Below, piece after piece: positions 9,216-20,700 of a stretch of 64,000 nt of DNA. Origin of the DNA: an uncultured Aquimarina sp. (GTDB lineage: Bacteria > Bacteroidota > Bacteroidia > Flavobacteriales > Flavobacteriaceae); NCBI GenBank assembly GCA_947498775.1, contig CANMLL010000009.1, forward strand, positions 154,981 through 218,980, in the 5' to 3' direction. Positions within the stretch are counted from its first letter, which is position 1, and each line of letters starts with the position of its first letter. The position numbers and the translations under genes are program-made. The notes beneath the pieces are model-generated. The model was given only the letters and a program-made list of their open reading frames with translations. It ran no database searches and was not told where the DNA came from.

Positions 9216-11237
9216 ATGAGAAAAAAACTTAACCTAATATTGATCGTCATCGTGTTGTTGTTATCTACAACTAATATGATTTCACAAGATATTTCCAGGC
9301 CTCTTTTTGCTATAGGAAATGCTACTACTGATCAAATATGTGTTACTCCTGCATCTCCAAATCGGGAAGCATTAGCTGTTGCTAATAGAAACTTTTTGGC
9401 CAATACAGAATTCATTCTTGAATTATCAGATGAAGAAGGGGTTTTTCCAATCGACAATATCAGAGTGCTAACTAGATTTGTATCTCCCCTGGAGCTTGCC
9501 CCTACAGAACAAATTGTTTTTCCTTCTTTTCCAATACCTACAGACCTAAGAAGTGATGATTATAGAATTCGAGTACGATATATCGAACCAAATGCGAACA
9601 CGAATATTGGCGCGGCAAGGGTTGTAGCAATTCACTTTTTTGATAATACCGAGCGGGTAACTTTAATTGGCCCGAACCCAAATACTAATGTTGTAGCGTT
9701 ATGCTCGGGAGAGTCTACAACTCTTAACGTTATTCCGGAAAATTTGGGAGAATATCAATGGTTTTTTAATGGAAACCCAATAGCGGAAGCCACAGGTACT
9801 TCGCTTGAGAATGTTTTTCAACCAGGAACCTACACCGTGTTGTCTGATTTTGGATCTTGTAATGATCGATTTATTGATAACGAATCTACGGTTACGGTGG
9901 TTAATTTTAATAAGACAACAGTAACCATTAATGGACCAACTATACAAGAATACTGCCCTAATGATATAAAGGTATTAACGTGCAGTATAGCAGCCAATGG
10001 GTTGATTTATGAATGGTTTAAAGACGACGAGTTGATAGAAGGAGAAACAGACTCATCCATTATCTTACCAGAAAGTAATTTTTCGGGGTTTTATACTGTT
10101 AGAGTAACAGGTACTAATACCTGTTTCGAAATAACAAACCCTGTAGAAGTAATTAATTTAGGGTCTGATATCCTTACCAGGCCTCCTCCTGAAATCATCC
10201 TTTTGCCTTCGCAAGGTTTTATAGTGTTAGACATCACTACAAATGCACCGCTAACCAGTACTATAGAATGGTTTAGAAATGATGTTTCACAGGATCCCCC
10301 TGCACCGATAAGTGATGCCGGGGCATTATCTTTTACTGTTACCAACCCTGCAGAGTATAGAGCAGAGTTCATAACAACAGATGTGTGTAATGAAACGATA
10401 CAGATTATTACGAATGTCTTTTCGGCAAATAGCATCAATGCCGAAATCGCAAGCATAATTAATTGTGACGATAACGCGTCATCTACCATAGCTCTTGAAA
10501 ATTTATTTGGTGTAATTGACAATGGTGCTCAAGTACCGTTAACTCCCGATCAGTACGCCTTTTTCAATTTTGAATGGTTCAGAAATGGCACAGCTACAGG
10601 GATTACTGAAACTTTTGTAGATGTAAGTGATAGTGATGTAGGCCAAACGTATGTACTACAAGCTTCAATACAAGACGTAACTTTTCCAACGACTTCTTCA
10701 AACGAATTAGTAGTAGAATTTTTAGACGATATCGTACAAATAGAAGTTGATCCTGCAGTTTTACCAGAAGGGGGAACGGTTACCTTAACGGCCGCCCCGT
10801 TGAGTACCAATTATAGTTATGAATGGTTCCTCAATAACGAAATAATACCCGGGGAACTGGGAAACACTATTGAAGTAGATACCGAGGGACAATATTTTGT
10901 AAGAATATCATTGTCAGATTGTTTTATAGATTCAGAAACTGTTTCAGTATCTTCAATTGCACCACCGGGAGAAACTGAAATTATTCCGAATGTCGTTACT
11001 CCAAATAACGATGGGATCAATGACAATTGGCTGCTTCCGGAATCACTTTTTAATCAGCAAGATGTAGAAGTAACAATATATGACACTAGTGGTAGAGTAG
11101 ATTTTATGGGCGCGAGTTATCAAAATAACTGGCCGTTGCAGAACTCAAAATCCTTAGGTCAGAATCCGATATACTATTATATAATAACAAAAAATAATTC
11201 CGTAGTCAGAAAAGGTTCGATAACGGTAATGAGATAG
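9216..11237 (+). CDS. T9SS type B sorting-domain (gliding-motility C-terminal) surface protein
   Basis: Predicted cell-surface protein exported by Sec and then by the type IX secretion system. A signal peptide lies at residues 1-23 (ending NMISQ). At least five Ig/PKD-like repeats share the signature (Y/I/F)(E/Q)WF(K/R/L/F)(D/N), near residues 182, 268, 348, 450 and 540. The C-terminal 85 residues form a type B sorting domain: IPNVVTPNNDGINDNW, then IYDTSGRV, then a final beta strand ending RKGSITVMR. Cargo of this class often stays at the surface as adhesin. It begins an apparent operon, since the PorP-like gene starts 4 bases after its stop. Confidence 0.88.
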   Translation: MRKKLNLILIVIVLLLSTTNMISQDISRPLFAIGNATTDQICVTPASPNREALAVANRNFLANTEFILELSDEEGVFPIDNIRVLTRFVSPLELAPTEQIVFPSFPIPTDLRSDDYRIRVRYIEPNANTNIGAARVVAIHFFDNTERVTLIGPNPNTNVVALCSGESTTLNVIPENLGEYQWFFNGNPIAEATGTSLENVFQPGTYTVLSDFGSCNDRFIDNESTVTVVNFNKTTVTINGPTIQEYCPNDIKVLTCSIAANGLIYEWFKDDELIEGETDSSIILPESNFSGFYTVRVTGTNTCFEITNPVEVINLGSDILTRPPPEIILLPSQGFIVLDITTNAPLTSTIEWFRNDVSQDPPAPISDAGALSFTVTNPAEYRAEFITTDVCNETIQIITNVFSANSINAEIASIINCDDNASSTIALENLFGVIDNGAQVPLTPDQYAFFNFEWFRNGTATGITETFVDVSDSDVGQTYVLQASIQDVTFPTTSSNELVVEFLDDIVQIEVDPAVLPEGGTVTLTAAPLSTNYSYEWFLNNEIIPGELGNTIEVDTEGQYFVRISLSDCFIDSETVSVSSIAPPGETEIIPNVVTPNNDGINDNWLLPESLFNQQDVEVTIYDTSGRVDFMGASYQNNWPLQNSKSLGQNPIYYYIITKNNSVVRKGSITVMR

Positions 11238-11241
11238 TTTT

Positions 11242-14200
11242 ATGGTCAGAAAATTACTATTATTAATATTATGTTTATCGCTTAGTCAGGTCAAGGGACA
11301 AGACGAGAGCGTCTCTACTTATGGTGTTCTTCCAACGGATATTCCTACTCATAATTTAGTAAAATACAATCGCTTTTATTTTAACCCAACTTTTTCTTTG
11401 GTTCGGGAAAACAAAAAGTCAATTAATGTTTACAATAAAACGCAATGGGCAGGATTTAATGACAACCCACAAACATACTTGATTAACTATACCGCTAATT
11501 TTGATGAAAAAACAGGTGTTGCTATTGGTTTGCACCAGCAAAATGAAGGTATATACAGATATTTCGGAGGAATAGCCAACTTTGCCTATAACCTGGAACT
11601 GAATGACGATATGAATTTTACTTTTGGATTAAACTTAGGTTTTTCTCAAAGTGGAATAAAATCTAATATAGATGCTGCCACAAGTATCGTGCTAAACAAT
11701 GGCGTAGAAGTAAGTGACCCCGTGATACTTAATTATGAAAATAGTTCTGTCTTTCAATTGACTCCGGGTATTAACTTTAATTATGCAGAATTTGATGTTG
11801 GAGTTTCTGTAGTAAATCTTGCCGCATATAACCTCAGTGCAAGTGAACTGTTAACCGATAATATGGCTTTTACAGGTCATTTGATGTATACCACAAGTCT
11901 GGAAAGAAGATCAGACAAAACAATTCGAGGTATGGTATATGCCAACATGTTGCCAGAATCTGATTCTGAAACGCAGTTGGAGTCAAATTCAAACCTTAGA
12001 TATGGCGGTAATGTTATTGTAGAATTGCCCGAATTGGGATGGGCACAAGCCGGATATAATAGTTTTTATGGAGCGTCGCTGGGTATAGGCGGAAACGTTA
12101 CATCAAATGTCTCTATTGGATATACTTATGAAATGGGGCTTGGCGATACTAGTGATTTCGGCTCTACTCATGAGGTAGGATTAGCATATAATTTTGCCAC
12201 CGAAAAACCACGAAGAAAAGGTGGCTCAAAAACCAGTACAGAAAAAGCTTATGAGGCCAGAGATTCTGAAATTAGAAGGCTGAAAAGAGAAATATTAGAA
12301 CAGAACAAGATCATAAGAGAGCTTCAAGAAAACGGAGAAGTTCCTAGCCAGGAACAAAGAGCAATGAGTGAGCTCGAAAAATCTATTGCCGAGGCTAAAG
12401 CCAAAGAAGCCAGAGCAGCAAGTGAATTGGAATTACAGCGTGAAGAAGAAGTAAAACTACTCAATAAAGAGGCCGAAGAACTGGCCGCTCAAAAAGACCT
12501 CGAACGTCAGGTAGCAGAGCAAAAAGCTGAAGAAGAACGACTAGCCGCTCAAAAAAATATTGAACGTGAGGTAGCAGAACAGAAAGCCGAAGAAGAGCGT
12601 TTAGCTGCTCAAAAGAATATTGAACGTGAAGTAACCGAACAGGAAACCGAAGAAACAAGGATTGCGGCCGAAGAAGCAGCAAGGGAGGCTGAAGCTGCAA
12701 AACAGCAGGAGGAAGAAGAACGATTAGCCGCTCAAAAAGATCTTGAGCGCCAAGTGGCAGAGCAAAAAGCCGAAGAAGAACGAATAGCCGCAGAAGCTGA
12801 AGGCGCACGTTTAGCTGAAGAGCAAAGATTGGCAGCAGAGACCTCACGTTTAGCCGAAGAGCAACGTAAGGTTCAAGAATTAATAACAACGACAAGAGAG
12901 GTAATTGCTACAGGTGATTTGGCAGCACTTAGAAGTCAGTTAGAGCTTGTACAAACAAGTACTATTCTTCCGCAGGCCGATCAGCAAAGCTTACTGTCAG
13001 AGCTCAATGCAGCAATTCAGGCAAAAGAAGCTGCAGCCACAAGATTGGCCGAGGAGCAACGCTTGGCTGCCGAGGCAGAAGCCGCGCGTTTAGCCGAAGA
13101 GCAACGTAAGGTTCAAGAATTAGTAACAACGACAAGAGAGGTAATTGCTACAGGTGATTTGGCGGCACTTAGAAGTCAGTTAGAGCTTGTACAAACAAGT
13201 ACTATTCTTCCGCAGGCCGATCAGCAAAGCTTACTGTCAGAGCTCAATGCAGCAATTCAGGCAAAAGAAGCTGCAGCCACAAGATTGGCCGAGGAGCAAC
13301 GCTTGGCTGCCGAGGCAGAAGCCGCGCGTTTAGCCGAAGAGCAACGTAAGGTTCAAGAATTAATAACAACGACAAGAGAGGTTATTGCTACAGGCGATTT
13401 GGCGGCACTTAGAAGTCAGTTAGAGCTTGTACAAACAAGTACTATTCTTCCGCAGGCAGATCAGCAAAGCTTACTGTCAGAGCTCAATGCAGCAATTCAG
13501 GCAAAAGAAGCTGCAGCCACAAGATTGGCCGAGGAGCAACGCTTGGCTGCCGAGGCAGAAGCCTCACGTTTGGCCGAAGAGCAACGTAAGGTTCAAGAAT
13601 TAATAACAACGACAAGAGAGGTGATTGCTACAGGCGATTTGGCCGCACTTAGAAATCAGTTAGAGCTTGTACAAACAAGTACTATTCTTCCGCAGGCAGA
13701 TCAACAAAGCTTACTGTCAGAGCTCAATGCAGCAATTCAGGCAAAAGAAGCTGCAGCCGCGCAATTGGCCGAGGAGCAACGCTTGGCTGCCGAGGCAGAA
13801 GCCGCACGTTTGGCCGAAGAAGAAAGAAAACGCCAGGAAACTGCAGCAGCAGCGGCAAGTCAAAAAGAAGAAGGACTTGATGAAATTAAGAAAGAATTAG
13901 ATGATAATTCTCGAGTATCAAGTAAGATATTTGCCCGAAGAGACTCTTTGTTAACAACAAGTCTTAATGTTGATAAGAGAGGGTTTAACAAGCTATTAGA
14001 GTCTCTGGTCAATATGAATGATGATGCTACCGAAGCTAAAAGCTCTGATCCGGCAAGTTCTAAACGACTTACAGCAAATAATAGATTTGTGAAATTTGCT
14101 GATGCTACAAGACCAGAAGCACAGTTTGCTACTAAGTTTATCCCAGGATATCCAGAAGGATATTATCTTATAGGTAATGTATTTACCGGAGGGGCGTATG

Positions 14201-14736
14201 CTGAAAAATTTACAAGTACACTTAAAGATCTTGGCTTTAATGATTCACAGATTATTATAAATCCAGAAAATCAGTTCCAGTATGTGGCTATAGAAAGTTA
14301 TACAGATAAAGATGAAGCTGCACGAAAATACTTAAGTAATATCGATAATAGATATTACGGCGATATGTGGATACTGCATATTGCAAAAAGTAGAGTAGCA
14401 TCGTTTAAGCGTTTATTACAAGAAACCAAGTTAATTACAGATACGGTAAAAGACGATACCGTATTAACCGAAAGCTTATCGTATATCGGAGGTCACAATA
14501 TTGAAAATGGATATTACTTGATAACGAATATTTTCAAGAGAGAAAATTATTTTGAAAGAGGAATGGAACGATTAAGAAACCAAGGATTAGAACCTCAATA
14601 TTTCAGAAACCCGAAAGATAATTATATATACGTTTACCTAAAAAGATTTTCAAGTCTTGATGAAGCGAAGCAGAGTTTATTCTCGAACGTAAACAATTCA
14701 TATAGTGGTGATTTATATATATTGAAAATACAGTAA
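11242..14736 (+). CDS. PorP/SprF-family outer-membrane protein fused to coiled-coil repeats and SPOR-like tail
   Basis: Normal PorP/SprF proteins have about 300-330 residues; this one has 1164. A signal peptide (1-19, ending VKGQ) and a PorP/SprF beta-barrel domain (about 22-325) are followed by a charged coiled coil (about 335-900). The coiled coil contains short AAQK(D/N) repeats (about 410-520) and four 80-residue copies at 534-853. The C-terminus (about 965-1164) has two units with GYYLI.N.F and ending (G)D(M/L)(W/Y)IL, resembling SPOR peptidoglycan-binding repeats. PorP/SprF proteins assist export of SprB-type adhesins, and both neighbours are such cargo. The extra parts could span the periplasm and bind the cell wall (inference). 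Confidence 0.85.
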   Translation: MVRKLLLLILCLSLSQVKGQDESVSTYGVLPTDIPTHNLVKYNRFYFNPTFSLVRENKKSINVYNKTQWAGFNDNPQTYLINYTANFDEKTGVAIGLHQQNEGIYRYFGGIANFAYNLELNDDMNFTFGLNLGFSQSGIKSNIDAATSIVLNNGVEVSDPVILNYENSSVFQLTPGINFNYAEFDVGVSVVNLAAYNLSASELLTDNMAFTGHLMYTTSLERRSDKTIRGMVYANMLPESDSETQLESNSNLRYGGNVIVELPELGWAQAGYNSFYGASLGIGGNVTSNVSIGYTYEMGLGDTSDFGSTHEVGLAYNFATEKPRRKGGSKTSTEKAYEARDSEIRRLKREILEQNKIIRELQENGEVPSQEQRAMSELEKSIAEAKAKEARAASELELQREEEVKLLNKEAEELAAQKDLERQVAEQKAEEERLAAQKNIEREVAEQKAEEERLAAQKNIEREVTEQETEETRIAAEEAAREAEAAKQQEEEERLAAQKDLERQVAEQKAEEERIAAEAEGARLAEEQRLAAETSRLAEEQRKVQELITTTREVIATGDLAALRSQLELVQTSTILPQADQQSLLSELNAAIQAKEAAATRLAEEQRLAAEAEAARLAEEQRKVQELVTTTREVIATGDLAALRSQLELVQTSTILPQADQQSLLSELNAAIQAKEAAATRLAEEQRLAAEAEAARLAEEQRKVQELITTTREVIATGDLAALRSQLELVQTSTILPQADQQSLLSELNAAIQAKEAAATRLAEEQRLAAEAEASRLAEEQRKVQELITTTREVIATGDLAALRNQLELVQTSTILPQADQQSLLSELNAAIQAKEAAAAQLAEEQRLAAEAEAARLAEEERKRQETAAAAASQKEEGLDEIKKELDDNSRVSSKIFARRDSLLTTSLNVDKRGFNKLLESLVNMNDDATEAKSSDPASSKRLTANNRFVKFADATRPEAQFATKFIPGYPEGYYLIGNVFTGGAYAEKFTSTLKDLGFNDSQIIINPENQFQYVAIESYTDKDEAARKYLSNIDNRYYGDMWILHIAKSRVASFKRLLQETKLITDTVKDDTVLTESLSYIGGHNIENGYYLITNIFKRENYFERGMERLRNQGLEPQYFRNPKDNYIYVYLKRFSSLDEAKQSLFSNVNNSYSGDLYILKIQ
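12481..12800 (+). repeat. Short degenerate coding repeats (about 20 residues) in the coiled coil
   Basis: Repeats of the form LAAQK(D/N)(L/I)ER(Q/E)VAEQKAEEER occur at about 60-base spacing from 12484, with a further copy near 12724 after an Ala/Glu-rich interruption. They lie just upstream of the 240-base tandem repeats and probably grew by slippage. Confidence 0.7.
12841..13800 (+). repeat. Four tandem copies of a 240-bp coding repeat
   Basis: Copies begin at 12841, 13081, 13321 and 13561, each exactly 240 bases (80 codons). Copies 2 and 3 differ at only 4 of 240 bases by direct comparison. Each encodes ARLAEEQRKVQEL, TTTREVIATGDLAALR, ELVQTSTILPQADQQSLLSE and a LAAEAEA end. A partial fifth copy starts at 13801. 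Near-identity at the DNA level implies recent duplication or gene conversion, so copy number probably varies between strains. Confidence 0.97.
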
Positions 14737-14792
14737 TGCAGCCCTAACGAATAACTATAATGACCCAAAATAAAACACTAAATACTCAGCTT

Positions 14793-17700
14793 ATGAAAAG
14801 GATATTTCAATGCAGTAAGCAAGTGCTCATACTTATACTATTGTTGATAGGATGTTTTACTACATCTTATGGTCAAATTTCAAGACCTTCTAGGGTGCCT
14901 TTCGAGGTAGTGCCCAATAGTACTTTTAATAACTTTAGGGGTGAGCTTAAGATGATCGGAAACACTTCAATTGCTCCGACCATAAGGCGTAATGGTGCAT
15001 CATTTGATCCCGATAACGCTTATAACTTTAGAGGTGTAGAAAACGGATCCCATCGAGCCTTTGGGTATATTGATATTGATACAGATGACGATACCGAAAG
15101 CTCTAGTAGTGCTTATTTTGAAAGATTTTCTACCTGTGGACGAATTGTATATGCCGGTTTGTATTGGAGTGCTACGTATTATGATGTGAATCAGACCACA
15201 AGACAAAGTAATGGGGATCTTCGTCCAAACTATAACAGTGCAATTCAACCAGATCCCAGACCTGATTATAGGATGATTAAGTTTAAACCACCAAACACAC
15301 CAACAGGGCAGTATGTAGATATTGTTGCAGATAGGGTACTATACGATGGTTATCCAGGTTCCCCATTCAATCCAAATAATGGACCAAATGATACCCGACC
15401 TGGTATTACTCCTGATCCTGCGTGGCCCAATATTAATAATAATGCGGTGGTAGATATGCCGTATCACTGTTATGCAGAGGTAACCGATATTGTGCTTACC
15501 TCAACAAATCCTGATGGTGATTATTTTGTGGCCGATCAAAAAGCAACAGTGGGGCCAATAGTGGATCTTAGTTCAGGTCGCAGTAGTTCAAGTAATGACC
15601 TTGCCGCAGGATGGACCTTGGTAATTATTTATGAAGACAATGATTTACCAGCAAAATTTATTAGTACAAATTATGGATTAGCCGCCATAGAGGGAGGTAG
15701 TACATCGAATCCTGCGATTCCTGTTGATTTTTCCTATTCTGGGTTTAGGGCAGTAGATGATGTTCCTTTTAGTGCTCGATATGGTATTGGGACGTATGAA
15801 GGAGATCAAAATTTTGAAAGGGATCAATTACAAATTGAATCTCCTTTAGGAAGTGGTAACTATCCCCCCTTGTTCACTAGTCCTGAAAATACAATAAATA
15901 ATTTTTTTGACAGTACAATTACTGTAGATGGTGCAAATTATCTGCAAAGAAACCCAGCTTCAGAAAACTGTTTGGGCTTTGATACCGATATCTTTTTTAT
16001 TCAAGAAAGGGATAGATCCCCAATTGCAAATGGTCAGACATCGGTAAACTTTAGATTGGTTACTGGTTCGGATAAATATCAGGTATTTGTAAATACCTTC
16101 GAGGTCGAGGTAATCGCACCCAAAGTGGTGATGACCAAAAGAGTTCTTAGCGCCGATCCTTCTGCTCCTCCAACACCTGGTGTTCCCAATGGTTTTGTAG
16201 ATATTACCGATGATAATGTTAATTTTAATGAAGAAGTGTTTTACAACCTTGAGATTCAGAATGTAGGTAATGAGGATGTCACCGAAGTTCGAATCGAAGA
16301 TATAATACCAGCGAATGTAGATTTTGAGGATTTTGATTTTGAAAGTGATGGTATTACACCAACATATACACCGCCCACATTTAACCCAGATGGGTCTATT
16401 AATACAGCAGGTGTAATTAACCTTGAAATAGACGATAATGTTATTAGAGAAGGAGATCCACCATTGACTTTTCGTTTTAGAGTACGTGTAGTTGCTGATT
16501 GTGCGTCTTTACGAGATGCCTGTTCTGATATTATTGCAAATATAGCACGCTCGTCCTATACAGGTGTAATTTCGGGAGTAGAAGAAGGAGATGAAAGTGT
16601 AGTAGAACGTGACGATTGTAGTTTTAATGTAGTGGGTGCGTCATCAGTTTTGGTAAATGATGATATATGTTTCAATCGAGCAGAAACTGCAAGAATTTGT
16701 CGAGATCAAGTAACATTATCTGGCGGTAACGATTTTACTTCATATCGATGGGAATACGTGGATGATCCTTCTGCAAATCCTTTACCTGGTTCTGATCAAC
16801 AAGATCTTTTGGTAACCAATGCGGGAACTACTGATGCCAGTGGAGCATTAATAGGTACCCAAACGGGCACAGGTGAGTATATTTTAACAACAACCTCTAC
16901 CGATTGTAGAGGTATACGAAGAAGATTTCAGGTATTACCAGAAACAACGCCTGTTAACCCTATAGTTAATATTATTGCAGGGCTCGGTACAAATCCTAAT
17001 GCTAATGGAACAACTGAAGATTGTTCTATTACCGGTAATCCTTTTCCAGAGATCTTTTTATGCGGAAGAAGCGCTTCTGTAAATCTTCCTTCTGGATTTG
17101 GTGCTACTACGGTTTGGCAACGGCTGGCTCCAGGAGCCTGCCCAACAGTTTCCAGAACTGATAATTGCCCTACGGTAGATCCTGACTGTGATTCAGAATG
17201 GACTACATTTTTTAGGGGTGGCACATTAATTCTAGGGGGTGATCCTGATGTAGATGTAAGTGGTGAATATAGAATTTTGACTACAGTAGATGATGATTGC
17301 CCTACCGAAGTATATTTTAATGTTTTTCAAAGTAATTTTGATCCTAGAATTAGAAAGGTAAGAGATCGATTATGCGATGCTTCTGGAGCTTTACTTGTAA
17401 CTAGTACTTTTGCTAATGTACAATATCAATTGGTAAGAATTGATCCAACAGATCCAACAGGAAATGGAGATGTAGCTGTTGGAGGCTTCCAAGACGAACC
17501 GTTATTTAATAATATAACTTCTCCGGGATTATACAGAGTAGATTTAAGAGAGATTGGATCACCAGCAGAGGCATGTACTTTTCCTTCAAACAGGATTACT
17601 ATAAATGATGTTAGTCCTACATTCGAATTCAATATTTTAAGCCAGCCTAGTTGTGCTACTGGAGATGTAAATACCACAGGTTCTATAGAAGTGATAATTT

Positions 17701-20700
17701 CTAATGGTGAGCCTACTTATAGTTATGAAATCACTGGTCCTGTTGGATATACTCCACCACCACCGGCTACAACGTCAGGATTAACCACACCAAGACTGGT
17801 CTTCGATGATCTTATTCCTGGAGATTATACTATTACAGCTTATGCAGATGATGATAATGATAGCACCAATTGTGTTGAGGTAGATATGCCTAGCATAAGT
17901 CGTGGAAATGATTTTACGATTACGGTAACGACAACAGCAACCTTACGTTGTAATCCAGATTTTAACCCTACACCAGACCCAGCGCCATCGGATGTTACTG
18001 GCTTTGATGATGACGAGTACATCGCTATAGTCGAAGTTACAATTACTTCGACTCCATTTTCTGCAAATTATAGATTTAGTACGAATCCAGATTTCGCTCA
18101 AACTGCAGATTACTTAACGCCTTTTGAAGAAGATGGAAATGTATATCGATTTAGGTTTACAGAAACAAACCTGCCGGTGTCATTAGGTACTCCCTTTACT
18201 ATATATGTTAGGGACCGGGCAACTGGCGCAGGTTGTGTAGCCCAAGGGGGCACTACCGTTAACGAAAAAGTTGAAATCGAAGCTGCCGTTACTGCAACAG
18301 ACCCTCCATGTTTTAATGAAAATGGTACCATAAATGTTGATGTCACCGCGGGTGAATCTCCCTTTACCTTCTTGATAGATGGTACTGCTGCTATTCCTAC
18401 TACAACGCCAGGAACAGGAGATGGTCTTGGTAGGTATACCTTTGCTGTTGATCCGGTTACGAATCCTAATCCTGCAGTAACCATACAAAATGGAGGTATT
18501 TCTTGTGATGAAGTAAAAGACCCTCTTACTTTTAATGTACCTAGAGAAATCATATTGACTTTAGGAGATATTACACAACTAGAATGTACGACAACACCAC
18601 CATCTGGTGCCATAGAGATAAGAGATATAACAGGAGGCTCAGGAACGTATGAATATAGTATAGATGATAATAGTGCAACAGCAACGTTTATTCCTGCACC
18701 GGCAACACCATTTACGATTCCAAATATAGAAGGAGAAGGAGCACATGTAATATATGTAAGAAATGTTGTAGCTACTACGCTACCCGCCACACCAAATTGC
18801 CAAGTGAGTGAAGACTTTAGTTTCGATCCTTTACGTAGTGTCGAATCGGTAACTGCTACACCTACTGGTTCTGATTGTGCCGCGCAAACCACTAATGTAA
18901 CGCTCTCGGCAGAACCAGCATTACCATCAGGTGTTTCATATACATTTACCGTAACTCCGGCAGCACCGGTTACAGCGGGTGTTTATACATTAAATAACGA
19001 AACCCCGTATACGATTGTTGCAACAAGACCAGATAGCAATTGTACCGCACAGACCGTATTCACCCCACCAAATATTGATATAGCAACCATTACAGATCGA
19101 CGACAAACGAGTGCAGTATCTTGTAATGGAGGCAATGATGGTGTATTTCAATTTACGGTAGGTAATGGTAGTACTACCAATCCGGTAACTACATTCGATT
19201 ATACAATCACAAGACCAGCATCAGGTACTGTACCTGCATTAAATATTACTGTGCCTAACAATACAACGAACCCCGTAACCATAACTGGGTCTGCTACCAC
19301 ACCAATTATAGCAGGTACATATACCATTACCATCACCGATAGAAGTTTAGGTGCTGGTTCTACAGGATGTACCGATACCAAAACCGTTGTAATTACCGAG
19401 CCAGATCCTATAACGTTTACACCTAATGTTGATCAAAGGACGTGTACCAATAATGTAGTTTCTGTTGTTGATGTAGAAGGAGGCAATGGCCCGATTTACA
19501 ATTATACCTTATTCGACAACGGAGGTACTGCTGTTGGTCCAACAAGACCAAGCACCGAAGTATACGAGAATGTACCAAATGATAATGGATATACTATTAC
19601 CGTAACCGATACAGATGGTTGTCCTCAAACTTCAGCTCCTTTTGATATCATTCAGTTAACCTCCCCTGTTATCGCAGAAGGAACAGGAACGCCCACAGAT
19701 TATTGTTTAAGTGGAGATGGAGAGGTAAGTTTTACTGTAGATGTAACCACTCTGGGTACGGGAGCACATAGCTATACCTTAACAAGAGATGGAGCGTTAT
19801 TCATAGGTTCGACTAACATTAATTTAACACCCCCTGTTTCATTTACAACAACGCCACCCCCTGCATTAACACAAGCGGGAACCTATCAGTTTACTGTTAC
19901 AGATGAAAAAGGTTGTTTCGATACCATAGATTTTATAATTAATGAGCCTATCGAATTATCGGCTCCATTAGTCGATAATATTAGATGTAATACATCTGGC
20001 GACCCTACAGATCCCTATCAAAACGGAGAAATATCTTTTAGTTTTGTTAACGGTTATGTACCCACTCCTCCGGCTATTTATACCATTGAAGGTTTCAGAG
20101 ATGGAATATCGATTGGAACAGTAGCCTCTGGAGCAGGACCTACATTCCCCAATTTCCAGACGATACAACCCGGAATATATACGTTCAGAATCACAGATGG
20201 TAGAGGTTGTGAATCGGTCTTGACAGATCCTGTTCAGCTTTCTATACCTGTTGACCCAACTTATGATGATGCTCCTGCTTTGGCTTTAAATTGTTTTGGA
20301 GACACAGGAACGGTAGAAATTAATTTTGATGCTCCTAATTTGGGTGATTTCGAATTTGCTTATCCAGGTTTAACAACCACTACTGTAGGAAGTACATTAC
20401 TACAAATTCCTAACCAAGGGGCAGGTACGTATAATTATACTTTTACTAATACAGTAACAGGTTGTGTATATCCGGGAACTGCTACGGTTACGACTCCTGA
20501 TGAATTAGTAAACACCAATCCGTCACCTGTTACAGATATTACATGTAGCGGTGATCCGGCTATTGGTAATATTTTAGGTAGAATTTCGCTGACGTTTGAC
20601 GGAGGTACCCCTTCGGCAAATGCTTCATCCTATACTTACTCTGTGACAAGAGATGGAGTTGCCTTTGGTATTACGCCTACATTTTTTCCTGCTCCTGACG

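Noticed and set aside
12461..12895. Long antisense frames in the coiled-coil gene and in the adhesin gene
   Set aside because: They are mirror frames of repetitive Glu/Ala- or Thr-rich codons, with no promoter and with implausible composition.
12841..13800. Regular repeats as a CRISPR array
   Set aside because: The unit is 240 bp without unique spacers, is in frame and encodes a coiled coil; no cas genes are nearby.
13667..13900. Alternative-frame 77-codon ORF in the repeat gene
   Set aside because: It lies wholly in another frame of the tandem-repeat coding sequence and has no independent signals.
18110..18892. A 260-residue antisense open frame inside the giant adhesin
   Set aside because: The sense frame is an unbroken 3800-residue protein with family motifs; the antisense frame has no recognisable domain.
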